36,736 nt of DNA from Cryomorphaceae bacterium (lineage in GTDB: Bacteria; Bacteroidota; Bacteroidia; Flavobacteriales; Schleiferiaceae): assembly GCA_020832345.1 (NCBI GenBank), contig JAFIEY010000038.1, positions 1 through 36,736 on the forward strand. Direction: 5' to 3'. The position numbers and the translations under genes are program-made. Of this stretch, positions 9,696 through 19,600 are shown piece after piece (position 1 is the first letter of the stretch; the number at the start of each line of letters is the position of its first letter). Below the pieces are notes generated by a model. That model was given only the letters and a program-made list of their open reading frames with translations, did no database searches and had not been told where the DNA came from.

Positions 9696-10572
9696 TTAAA
9701 CTCATTTCCAGCATCAGAACCACAATAAAAAATATGTTCATCGTAAAGCCACCCAAAAAACTAATCCGCATGGTGTCCTCATAATCAACAAAAAAACTGG
9801 TGCGCCATGATTTGCGGTACCAAATGATAAACAATCCTAGGGTTGGACTATTGATGAGTAAAAACAAAAAGATGTATTCCCACTCGGGCATAAACAGATA
9901 AAACAACATCAAACTCATGCCGGCCAGAAATATGGTTGAAAATAAAAAGGAATCTTTTATGCCCAACAACCGACTAAAGGATTTGAGCTTGGCCTTCTCT
10001 TCTTGTTTGTGGCGAAATAAATTAAGTAAAGGGTAACCGGCGGCCACATAACCGCAAGCTGCTAAAATTCCCGCCAGTCCTTCCTTCGACATAACAATGC
10101 TCATTACCGATCTTTGCTGGGCTACATGGCTGGTCAGTAGATAGATCAGGGCGCCTTGAACGCCAACGACCATAACAAAACTCAAAAGTGGAAATCGTTT
10201 AAGTTGAATATATCGGAAACTGTATGCGCGAAAGGCAATCACATAAAAGGTCACTAAAATGAAGGTGCTTTTGCTCATGGTAAAAGCTATGTAAATAGCT
10301 GTTGCATCTAGTATCAATGTTAAAATTCGCAAAAATCCCGGTGCCGGTGGTGGCGTTTTTAATCCGGTTAGACTGCCGCCTATTCGATCTTGAATGCTGT
10401 TAAATCCATTCCGAGAAGGATATACGATGAGATGGAGAAGAATAAACAATAGCAAAACATCACGATAACTTTTTACTTCAGAAAAGCAAAGTGCCATAAA
10501 AAATATCGGGGATAATAAGGCCGATAAATGAAATCGCATGTGCAAAAGTGCCCGCGTCAAAGTGGAAATCAT
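9691..10572 (-). CDS. UbiA-superfamily membrane protein with degenerate Asp motifs
   Basis: This 293-aa polytopic membrane protein has about eight or nine hydrophobic segments. It resembles the UbiA prenyltransferase superfamily, in which two Asp-rich loops bind Mg-diphosphate. The first loop reads NGFNSIQDRIGGSLTG (N58, D62), followed by LKTPP. The second, near residues 180-203, reads YPLLNLFRHKQEE...SRLLG. In the homologues I recall from this phylum, the first loop has a second acid two residues after the Asp, and the second has an acid-rich HEED-type stretch. Here the former is Ile64 and the latter is mostly basic or Gln. Catalysis may be altered or lost (inference). A plain ATG start is used. 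No quinone-pathway genes are nearby, so the substrate is unknown. Confidence 0.6.
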   Translation of the reverse strand: MISTLTRALLHMRFHLSALLSPIFFMALCFSEVKSYRDVLLLFILLHLIVYPSRNGFNSIQDRIGGSLTGLKTPPPAPGFLRILTLILDATAIYIAFTMSKSTFILVTFYVIAFRAYSFRYIQLKRFPLLSFVMVVGVQGALIYLLTSHVAQQRSVMSIVMSKEGLAGILAACGYVAAGYPLLNLFRHKQEEKAKLKSFSRLLGIKDSFLFSTIFLAGMSLMLFYLFMPEWEYIFLFLLINSPTLGLFIIWYRKSWRTSFFVDYEDTMRISFLGGFTMNIFFIVVLMLEMSLI

Positions 10573-10792
10573 GAGGATTGGGTTAGTGCTCGAAATTTAC
10601 AATTTTTTTTGTAAGCATCATGAAAAAATAGTAAAAAAAAATCTATAGGTTTAAGAGGTTGAATTGTAGTGTGATGAATCATAAGGTTTGTGGTAATTTC
10701 CTCTGTGACACTTAAACTGACGAATTTCTTTTTCGGTTTCGGATATATAGTATTCTTTTTTGCTAAAAAAATACCGCCACAATAAGTGGTTT

Positions 10793-11017
10793 TTATTTTT
10801 GAAATACCGCCCGCAAAACTGTTTTTAATCCGAACACACCGAGCAACCCGGCAATTAGCATTAATAAAAATGACAGCAATGCCATTTGAAAGTCGCCATC
10901 GCGTATTCCGGGCACCCCTAGGGCAAAAAACAATGCCGGACCGGAAAAGATAAAGGGTAAAGCGGCAAACATCAGTGCCAAACCGCGAAATACTTCTTTC
11001 TTCTGTTGTTCTTGCAT
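10793..11017 (-). CDS. Small two-helix membrane protein, DUF6095-like
   Basis: This is a 74-aa protein with two hydrophobic segments (about residues 11-34 and 45-68) joined by a short polar loop (GIRDGDF). The pattern 'GL..M..ALPF.F.GP....F' followed by 'G.FGLKT...A.F' resembles the DUF6095 family of Bacteroidota; this is recall, not a search. It starts 5 nt after the murQ stop codon, so it is almost certainly cotranscribed with murQ. Its role is unknown. The 220 nt downstream (10573-10792) hold no gene; a weak CCAC/GTGG hairpin with a T run near 10765-10790 could be a poor terminator. Confidence 0.65.
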   Translation of the reverse strand: MQEQQKKEVFRGLALMFAALPFIFSGPALFFALGVPGIRDGDFQMALLSFLLMLIAGLLGVFGLKTVLRAVFQK

Positions 11018-11022
11018 GACGT

Positions 11023-11847
11023 TTATTTGTTTTGTTGGTGACTTTCGTTTTCTAAAACTGCTCGCACACTTCCGTATTTCTTTAATAAATCTAACGCGAT
11101 AGCCTCAGGGATGGACAATTGCTCACTTACAATTTTTTTGGCCCGCGCCCAAAGCTTGTTGTTAGATAACTGCATATCCACCATTCGGTTTCCTTTTACC
11201 CGACCGAAGCGAATTAGAGATGCGGTGGAAATCATATTGAGAATAAGTTTTTGTGCTGTTCCGGATTTCATTCGTGTACTTCCGGTGACGTATTCGGATC
11301 CTACCTCTGCCACAATTGGAATTTCACAGCTTTTGGTGATTGGACTTCCGGGGTTACAAGTGATACAACTTGTAAGTAATCCGGCATTTCTTGCAGATTC
11401 TAGTGCGCCAATTACATAAGGAGTAGTGCCTGAAGCAGCCAGTCCAATGACCACATCCATATCGTTGATGCCGTATTTTTTTAAATCCGACCAACCCTGA
11501 TTTTTGTCGTCCTCGGCAAATTCCACCGCTTTCCTTATGGCACCATCCCCCCCGGCGATAATGCCGATAAACATATCTTCGGGGACTCCAAAAGTTGGTG
11601 GGCATTCGGAAGCGTCTAAAATGCCCAGTCGCCCACTGGTGCCTGCCCCAATGTAAAACACCCGCCCGCCTTTGTTTAGCCGGTCAACAATGCCGTCCAC
11701 CAAGGTTTCAATTTGGGGAATGCAAAGCGCCACTGCGGCTGGAGCAGAATGATCCTCACTATTGATTTCGTTTAACAAAGCCCGCGTACTTCTGTGTTCT
11801 AAGTTGTCGTATTTCGATGGGGATTCGGTGATCTTGTAAAAAGTCAT
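11023..11847 (-). CDS. murQ: N-acetylmuramic acid 6-phosphate etherase
   Basis: MurQ cleaves the D-lactyl ether of MurNAc-6-phosphate, giving GlcNAc-6-phosphate and D-lactate in cell-wall recycling. The 274-aa protein has the SIS fold, with GRVFYIGAGTSGRLG (about 61-75), the signature LDASECPPTFG (78-87) and the late GSTRMKSGTAQK block. Glu81 and Glu112 have the same 31-residue spacing as the catalytic Glu83/Glu114 of E. coli MurQ. The ATG at 11847 is preferred over an upstream TTG (11865), because a -7 promoter motif at 11863-11870 covers that TTG. The next gene encodes a DUF6095-like protein 5 nt downstream. No MurNAc kinase, transporter or etherase regulator is in the window. Confidence 0.95.
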   Translation of the reverse strand: MTFYKITESPSKYDNLEHRSTRALLNEINSEDHSAPAAVALCIPQIETLVDGIVDRLNKGGRVFYIGAGTSGRLGILDASECPPTFGVPEDMFIGIIAGGDGAIRKAVEFAEDDKNQGWSDLKKYGINDMDVVIGLAASGTTPYVIGALESARNAGLLTSCITCNPGSPITKSCEIPIVAEVGSEYVTGSTRMKSGTAQKLILNMISTASLIRFGRVKGNRMVDMQLSNNKLWARAKKIVSEQLSIPEAIALDLLKKYGSVRAVLENESHQQNK

Positions 11848-11862
11848 GATGAGAATTTGATG

Positions 11863-11870
11863 CAAAAATA
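11863..11870 (-). promoter_or_regulatory. Bacteroidota -7 promoter element for murQ
   Basis: On the minus strand this reads TATTTTTG, an exact TAnnTTTG match. It ends 15 nt before the murQ ATG at 11847, implying a very short leader. That supports the ATG over the in-frame TTG inside the motif. I see no convincing -33 TTG. Confidence 0.5.
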
Positions 11871-11977
11871 GGAGATAATCACGCGCGAAAGCATATCAGA
11901 AAATATTTTCGATCTTCAAAAATTTGCAAATACCACCTGCTTTTTAATTCGATTTGAAAGAAAAGTTCAAAGACTTA

Positions 11978-12137
11978 ATAGAGCCTGTCCATAAAGTCAC
12001 AGTGGCTGATCTAGAAAGTTCGAGGACAAGGCTTGCGACCCCGATAGATATCTAAAAAAATCAAGTATTTTACTGAAGTAAATGACTGGATTTATATCCG
12101 AGTATAACGAAGCAATCAGACTTATAAATAGACACTA
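11978..12137. repeat. MITE-like imperfect inverted-repeat element
   Basis: The left end (GAGCCTGTCCATAAAGTC from 11981) and the reverse complement of the right end (TAGTGTCTATTTATAAGTC) align imperfectly over about 20-26 nt. The interior holds an imperfect palindrome around 12066-12082 (ATTTTACT...AGTAAATG). The roughly 155-nt length and noncoding content fit a small non-autonomous element or its relic. Its right edge abuts the stop codon of the LytTR regulator gene. No second copy is in this window. Confidence 0.4.
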
Positions 12138-12875
12138 TATACTTTCTAACTTCTTAAGCAGTTCATCTTTTTTAACCCGAGAAATATCAACCGTGCTTCC
12201 ATCTTTCATGACTAAGTATCCACCATCAGATTTTTTATAAGACTTCACATTTCGCAGATTGACCAAATAGGATTTATGCACCCTGAAAAAATCAAACTCC
12301 TCTAATACTTCCTCAAAATACTTTATGGGCTTAGAACTAACAATGCATTTTTTTTGGTCAACCAAGAATATTTCGGTGTAATTGCCGTCTGCCTTGGCAA
12401 AACTAATTTCTCGAAGTCTGATGTAATAGATGTCGGAAACGGTACTAACACCGAGTTTTTTGCTTTGAAGGGAAGTGGTTCGGTGATTGTTTAGAAAAAC
12501 ATTTGCGCTATTGACTTCATGGCTTTTCAGTTTTTCAATACGCTGTATGGCCCGGTGAAGCTCTGAAACCTCGAATGGTTTTAATAGATAATCGACAGCT
12601 GAAAATTTAAACGCACGCATCGCATATTGATCGTGTGCTGAAATTACGACCAGCTGAAAAGGTATTTCGTCAAAATCTTTTATCACATCAAAACCTTCTC
12701 CGTCAGGAAGTTCCATGTCTAAAAACACAACATCTGGTTTGTTTTCCATAATAGCGGCTAAACCATCCTTAACAGAATGTGCCATTTCTACTACCTGAAA
12801 AGTTGTCGTTTCGTGTAAGTTATTTTTTAAAATATTTGCAAAATCAACGTCGTCATCAATGATAACTGTATTCAT
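12135..12875 (-). CDS. LytTR-family response regulator
   Basis: This is a 246-aa two-component response regulator. Receiver domain: acidic pocket IIDDD (residues 5-9), phospho-acceptor Asp53 in FLDMELPDG, Ser79 in VVISA, and Lys99 in DYLLKPF. The DNA-binding LytTR domain (about 140-246) contains IRLREISFAKADGNYTEI and FFRVHKSYLVN. LytTR regulators bind short direct repeats in promoters and often control surface or exported products. No histidine kinase is adjacent, so it is an orphan within this window. A plain ATG start is used. The targets are unknown. Between this gene and the lipoprotein gene lies a copy of the 142-bp element. Confidence 0.93.
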   Translation of the reverse strand: MNTVIIDDDVDFANILKNNLHETTTFQVVEMAHSVKDGLAAIMENKPDVVFLDMELPDGEGFDVIKDFDEIPFQLVVISAHDQYAMRAFKFSAVDYLLKPFEVSELHRAIQRIEKLKSHEVNSANVFLNNHRTTSLQSKKLGVSTVSDIYYIRLREISFAKADGNYTEIFLVDQKKCIVSSKPIKYFEEVLEEFDFFRVHKSYLVNLRNVKSYKKSDGGYLVMKDGSTVDISRVKKDELLKKLESI

Positions 12876-13008
12876 TATATTTCCAAGGTTTAGCCGTTAT
12901 TGTCTAAGGGTAAATGTAGGGTGAAAATTTGATTCCTTAAAACAAAAAAGGGATTGGTCTCGAATAAAGCTAATGCTTTGTAATATAATGAATTAAATTA
13001 CTTCTTAT

Positions 13009-13149
13009 GACTTACTCCAAAAAGGATGCTTTCAATCAAAATCATAACGGAGGGGATTTTTAAACCGGAAATAACTAGCTGTGAATGATGATTTAAAAAT
13101 CTAGTGACTGGGAAGATTTTGGCAGAAAGGGATTTTTTGAAGCAGATTA
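13009..13149 (+). repeat. 142-bp MITE-like element, copy C
   Basis: This 141-nt copy shares ACTCCAAAAAGGATG, CAATCAAAATC, GGAGGGGATTTTT and GATTTTGGCAGAAAGGGA with copies B and D. Its right end (AGCAGATTA) has diverged from AGCAGACTC. It stops at the base before the stop codon of the neighbouring lipoprotein gene (13150). No target duplication is evident. Confidence 0.72.
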
Positions 13150-13362
13150 CTATTTTAAATCGCAAGTAAAGATACTATTGTAATTATCTTTACTATAGGT
13201 TCCACACTCAAATTCAGCATCAGTACGATTATTTGCGCTGATCTCTTTGGTGTATTCGTTTTCTTCTCCTTCGTGACAAACACATTCGTATGGCTTGCCA
13301 CAAGATGTAACTGCGATCATGCCAATTCCACAAAAGGCTAAAAGGTAAACAATTTTTTTCAT
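13150..13362 (-). CDS. Small predicted lipoprotein
   Basis: This 70-aa protein starts MKKIVYLLAF, has a hydrophobic stretch and reaches a lipobox-like AVTSC with Cys21 as the probable lipidated residue. The mature part is short, acidic and Cys-rich: including the lipid Cys there are five Cys in positions 21-68 (CGKPYECVCH, FECG, FTCDLK). I do not recognise a family. Much longer in-frame readings exist upstream, but the ATG at 13362 gives a proper signal sequence and lies 25 nt downstream of an exact -7 promoter motif. It is divergent from the 3205-aa T9SS gene. Confidence 0.75.
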   Translation of the reverse strand: MKKIVYLLAFCGIGMIAVTSCGKPYECVCHEGEENEYTKEISANNRTDAEFECGTYSKDNYNSIFTCDLK

Positions 13363-13386
13363 GGGTTCATAATTTTTGTTAATGAC

Positions 13387-13394
13387 CAAATATA
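13387..13394 (-). promoter_or_regulatory. Bacteroidota -7 promoter element
   Basis: On the minus strand this reads TATATTTG, identical to the element upstream of the gene at 7006. A TTG (13419-13417 on the minus strand) lies 22 nt further upstream. It should start a transcript just ahead of the lipoprotein ATG at 13362, which decides that start. Confidence 0.6.
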
Positions 13395-13652
13395 TTATTG
13401 TCTTTTTGAAGGAAAACAATCCATTTGTACAAACTATTATTTTTTTATGATGAAGTTGTTTTATAAATGTATAACGCGTTATTAATGCATGTTTGCCTAG
13501 ATTTTTATTGAATTCTATCTCCTCCAAAGAAAGGTGACTTTCAACGCCCCAATTCAACAGTTTATACATTTTACTTAATTTTATTTTTTGGTTTGACGTC
13601 AATTTGGGGTCTGAAATCGAGTGAATGTATGATCACTTTAAACCCAAACCCC

Positions 13653-16600
13653 ATGAAAAATTACTTTACCCGAAAAGTTATTATTGGATTTTTATTCTCT
13701 GCATCTCTTCAAGCACAAATTCCACAGTTGGAAACCAACTGGCCACAACCTAATGGCGCCGTAAACGCTATTGCAGAAGACCAAACTAATGACCGCATTT
13801 ATTTAGGCGGCAACTTTTCCGCATTTTCTAATATTTACAGGTCAAATGGTGTTTTTCTGGACACCCAGACTTCCGATATCGAAATTAATTTCCCGGAAAT
13901 TGATGGGCGAGTACTGTCTTCTATCCCGGATGGACAAGGTGGTTGGTACATTGGTGGAGGATTCACAAAAATAGGGGATAGTCTTCGCCAAAATATTGGT
14001 CACGTCGATCAGAATGGGAATGTGACGGCTTGGAATCCCGGTGTAAACGGTACGGTGGCCTACATGGATATCGCCGTCGATTCTCTTTATATTGGAGGAA
14101 CTTTTTCTCAAGTAAACAACCAAACCCGATATTCCCTAGCCGCTTTTGATATGGCTACCGGCCAGCTCACAAACTGGAATCCGGGTACAGATTATTTATG
14201 TATTAATTCGATGCTGGTCAACGACTCGGTGATGTTCTTGGTTCGTCACGGTTCTTATTCTGCTATGGTTATTCAGGGTCAAACCCGGGAAGGTGTTGCA
14301 GCGATTGACCTTAAAACGGGAAATATTTTGCCCTATAATCCGTCCCTACCTTTTTCCGGCACTCCGGATGACGATGTGTTTTCCTCCGCGCTAAAAGGTG
14401 ATACCCTTTTTATAAGTGGTTTTTCTGCACCCATGGTCGGACAACCACATTTTTGGTTGGCGGCATTCCATACAGTGACCGGTGCTAGTCTGACAATCAA
14501 CTACAATGTCAACGAGGTTCGGTCTATGGCCATTCAAGGAAATACCATGTTTTTTGCGGGAACCCTGCCCGGCGGTTCTAATTTTAGGAGAATTCACTCC
14601 ATTGATCTCGTTTCCGGATCCATCAATACTTTGCCCTTAAGTATTCCGTCAGGAAATGTTAATCGTTTGTTTTTAAACGGTAATCAATTGTATTTTATTG
14701 GGAACTTTGAAACTGTAAACAGCCAGATGAGGAAGGAAATAGCCTCAGTTGATATAAATACCAATACCCTGAGTCCGATTCAGGTATTTCCCGGGACTTC
14801 AAATTTTCGAACCATTTCTGTTTCTGGAGCTAAGGTTTTAATTGGCGGGTATTTTAGTGGTCTATCTGCCGGATCTGGGGTGACGGCTAAAAGCGGCATT
14901 GCAGCATTGGATGAAGCAAATGGAAATATTTTGCCGTGGAATGTAGATGTTTCCGGTGGTGCAGTTCGGGATATTGCATTGCACGGCGACACAGTGATAT
15001 TTGTTGGGAATTTTAATCAGGTAAACGGACAAGCAAGGAATGGTTTTGCCATGGTCAGTGGTGTCTCGGGAAATTTACTCGGTCAAGATATCAATGTTAC
15101 GGGAACAGTAGATCGGGTTTTAGTTGCAAATAATTTAGCATATATCGGGGGTTCGTTTTCTTCCGTGTCGGGCCAAACACGATCTGCCTTAGCTGTCATC
15201 GATTTGTCCAATGGAAACCTGACTTCGCTTAATGCCCAAATTGCCTTAACCACACCGGGTATGCCAACCGTTGTGGCAATGGAATATGCCAATGGAAAAT
15301 TATTCATCGGGGGTCGATTTAATCAAATTGGGGGTGTTTCCAGAAATTCACTTGTAGCCCTAAATGCCTCCACGGGAACTTTGCTGTCATGGAATCCCAA
15401 TCTTAGCTCATCATCGGGAAATACGAGTATTACCGATTTGGAGATTTTCGGAAGTGAAATATTTTTAGCCGGATTTTTTCACGAAGTCAATGGACAGTCC
15501 CGCGATTATTTTGCTTCAGTAGATACCGGAACGGCAAATGTTACCAATTGGAATCCGCAAATTGGCGGGACTATTTTTACTAATCATCATTTTGGTGTTT
15601 CCCCTTCAGTAGGTCATGTTCATATTTATGCGCCATTTACTTCGGTCAATGGTTTTCAGAGAAATCGTTTAGCTCGGGTAAATTCAACCGATGGCCAAAT
15701 TACAGCCTGGGAACCGCAGCCGAATAATAGGGTATCGAAATTACTCCGAACATCTAACCGCTTGTATGTTGGAGGTAATTTTACTTCAATAGAAAATTCT
15801 AGCCGAAATTATTTTGCTGCTTTCAGCGATTCTATTGGTGGTTGTGCAGCGCCTCAAAGTTTATTTGCCGATTCCATTTCCTTTTCCTCTATGGTCATTC
15901 GATGGACGGATTTCGGGTCACCCGTTGAATGGGAGGTGGAGTTTGATCAGACGGGAATTCCCCCCGGTACGGCCAACACATATATGACGACCCAGCCCTT
16001 ATTCGCAGTGCAGAATTTGGATACGGGTGCTGCCTATGATTTTCGTGTTCGCGCTATATGTGCGCCTGGCGACACATCTGATTGGACGACAATTAATACC
16101 GCAACCACGCTTTTTATTTGTGAAAATAATATTCAATTTCCAGCTCAGGCATACGCAGTTCAGCCGGGTAACGCTCAAACCATCAATAGCTGTGTTCCAA
16201 GAAACACCTATTCTGTATTGACCAATATTCAGACTGGTCAGGTTTATCGCGTTCAGCGACTTCAATCGTATATAACGATCAGAAAGGGAAGCCCCAACGG
16301 ACAGCTGATTGCTTCCGGAGAAGCGGATGTAACTTTTTCCGCTTCAACGAATGATGACTTATACGTGCATTGGAATACGGGAATTGATTGTGGACAGGAC
16401 TCCGTGGGTTGTCATCTCGCGCAGGTGCAATGTATGAGTTGTGAAGTGGTGTATTTGGATGAGGATTTTTCTTCCGGATTGGGCGTTTTTTCCCCTTCAG
16501 GCGCAAATGGGAATTTGTGGTATCGAGCAGAGCCCATTACCCCGATTGCTGTTTCAGATAGGAATTATTCTATGTCTCCTTCTAATAGGGAACCACTGTT

Positions 16601-19600
16601 TTACAGCGTAAACCAATTGATTCAAAGTCCTACGGTAAGTAATGGTTTTGCCATGCTGGATATGGACGCGTACAATTCATCCGGTGGAAATCCCACCAGT
16701 AACTCCGTTTCGGCATACTTGACTTCCCCGCCAATGAATTTTAATCAGGTAAGTGGAGCAATAACACTTTCGTTTAAGTATTCCATTCGCTATTGTTGTG
16801 CGGCTAATGCTGAATTTTTGGTGCAGATATCAGGTGACAATTTTAATACAACCACGGATGTAGTTGTCAATTCGAATTTGGCACCCAATGTTCCTCGTGA
16901 AGATGGGGAGTTTTCGATGGTTCTCAATAATATTATTAATGCCATGAATTTTAGTCAAAAAAGCAATGTTCGCATTAGATTTTTTGCCGCCAACGGAGCA
17001 ACCCATTATTTTTGGATGATCGACGATGTTCAAATTAAGGAAGTTCGTGCCGCAGATCCTCAACTTATTTCGGCATATTACACAACAAATTCTACCACCA
17101 ACCCCAACGCTGTTTTTACCGATTTTCCTTATACGGTGTATGATACGACCCAGTTGCGTCCCTTGGTTTCGGTTGCCACGGTTTCCAATGCGGGCGGCCA
17201 GTCTTTAACCAATGTGCGGGTAAATCTTGACATAACCGGGCCAAATGGTTTTTCTCAAACGCTTACCAGTACCGCAAAGAATTTGGCACTCGGAGCACAA
17301 GACACGGTCAGTTTTCCCGGTTTTACCCCACCAATGGTTGCCGGTGATTATCATTTCAATTACGCCGTAGTATCCGATCAGGTTGATTTTGATTCGACCA
17401 ATAATTCAGCGTCGTATATAGTCAAAGTTTCAGATTCCATTTTTGCCGCAGATAAAAGCGATTTTCAAAATCTTGGGCAATGGGCAAATACAACGGTTGG
17501 GGGTGCAAATCCATCCGGGAATTATTTTATAGGAAATCGATTTGAAATCACCAGCAATGTCAAGGTAAATGGTTTGTCGGTTAGAATAGGCTCAGGTTCT
17601 CAAGCAGGCACAACCATTAGTGCCCGAATAGTTGATAATTTCACCACCCTCATTGCAAAAGATTACGTGGTTCAGCCAAACGATATCGATAGTTGGGTTT
17701 ACATTCCTTTTGATTCAGCCTTTGATGCCAGTGCGGGAATGGTGTATTCGGCAGGAATTGAGTATTTGGAAAATGGAAGTGGTCAAAAGGTTTTTGTCAA
17801 TACTTCAGGTGATGCGGTGCCACTTCAAAGCAGGTTGGTAACTTATGACAATTCAGGAAATTATTATATCACCAGTATTCCTTGTATAAGAATGAGTTTG
17901 GCGCCAGAGCCTTGCAGTTATTTGTCCCATGATACAACTTTGACAGTTTCAGCATGTGGGCAGTATGAGTTTAAAAATCAAATTATTACACATTCCGGTA
18001 TGTATTACGATACACTGGTCAATACCTTTGGATGTGATTCAATTATCACCCTTGATCTTACTATTGTGCCGCCTATAAATGTGATAGACACTGTTTTTGC
18101 CTGCATTGATTATACTTGGCCGGTAAATAATGTGACATACGATTCTACTGGGTGGTACTCGGATACTTTAGTGGCGGTTTCCGGTTGTGATTCCATTTTG
18201 TGGTTGTATCTCAATCTCGGCGTATGCTGTGAAATTCCCGAGAACCTTAGTGTGCTAAATACAAGCTTGCATTCGGTTGAACTCACTTGGATTGATTCCG
18301 GACTGGGTTATAAGTGGGAACTCGAGTGGGGTGCTGAAGGTTTTATGCCGGGAAGTGGGAATTTCGTTGATTCAGCCGTCAGTCCGTTCTTTATCTCCGG
18401 TTTGTCGCAAGGCACTTCTTATGAGTTTTATGTGCGATCCATTTGCAGTGATGGCGACACAACTGCTTGGAGCGATCCACGTCAGTTTTACACTCTGTTT
18501 CCCCATGATATGCAATTGTTGACTCAATTCCAAAGTGTATCCGGCACGGCTTCTCCTCAGATTCGTGCTATTGCTCATGACACCGTCAATAATCGGGTTT
18601 TATTAGGCGGAAGTTTTACAAATTACGGACCTTTCCCTAGAAGCAATTATGCGGCTGTCGATTATGGAACCGGTGCGCTGTGGATGGGTACACCTAGCGT
18701 TCAAGGCGGTCAGGTTTACACCATTCTTCCGGTTGGAAATACCATTTACATCGGCGGAAGCTTTACATCGGTCAATGGACAAAATCGAAACCGACTGGCA
18801 GCTTTTGACGCATCTACCGGAAACTTAAAAAACTGGGATCCGGGTGCAGATAACTTGGTGTTTGATCTCGTTGAAAAAGATGGTATTATCTATGCCGGCG
18901 GTATGTTTCAAAATGTGGGTGGTCAAAGTAGGGTAGGGGTTGCCGCAATTGATACAACTGGAAACACAACGGCCTGGGGGAGTTCGACTGCTTCGTCAGC
19001 CGATATTTACCAAATATGGAAGTTGGAAATTGTCAATGATAAAATGTATGTGGCGGGGGACTTTTCCAATCTCGGAGGTCAGCCGCGAAACAATGCCGCC
19101 TGTCTGGATTTGCAAACGGGCGCAGCCACACCTTGGAGTCCCAACATCGATCTTTACACAACCCATGTGTATCACCACGATGGAAGCATCTATATGTCGG
19201 GACATATTATTTCCACCGACTCCATCGAAACCAAATGTTTGGTAAAACTCGACACCATAAACGGTACTGTTGAACCTTGGAATGTGGTAACCAATCATAA
19301 CGACCCGGTAATTCCGGCATGGGGATTAGAACAGGAGTACGATAAGTTTTTTGTGTATGGAAACTTCACGGAAATGGCTGGTGTCAATAGGGAAAGCTTG
19401 ATGTCTATCGATATCCAAACCGGTGGAATGACCGATTGGGATCCTATGATTTCGGGCGCAGTTAGATCTGCGAAATTTATCGATAACATGCTTTTTGTTG
19501 GTGGAGGTTTTACACAAGTTCAAGGTCAATCTCGTCAAGGCCTTGCCGTTTATGGCTTGCAGCTCAATTGCCCGGATGATCTAGGTGCAAGTGTGATTAA

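Noticed and set aside
13593-13652. N-terminal extension of the 3205-aa protein from TTG at 13593.
   Set aside because: It would bury the clear signal peptide behind 20 polar residues; the ATG at 13653 gives a standard exported protein.
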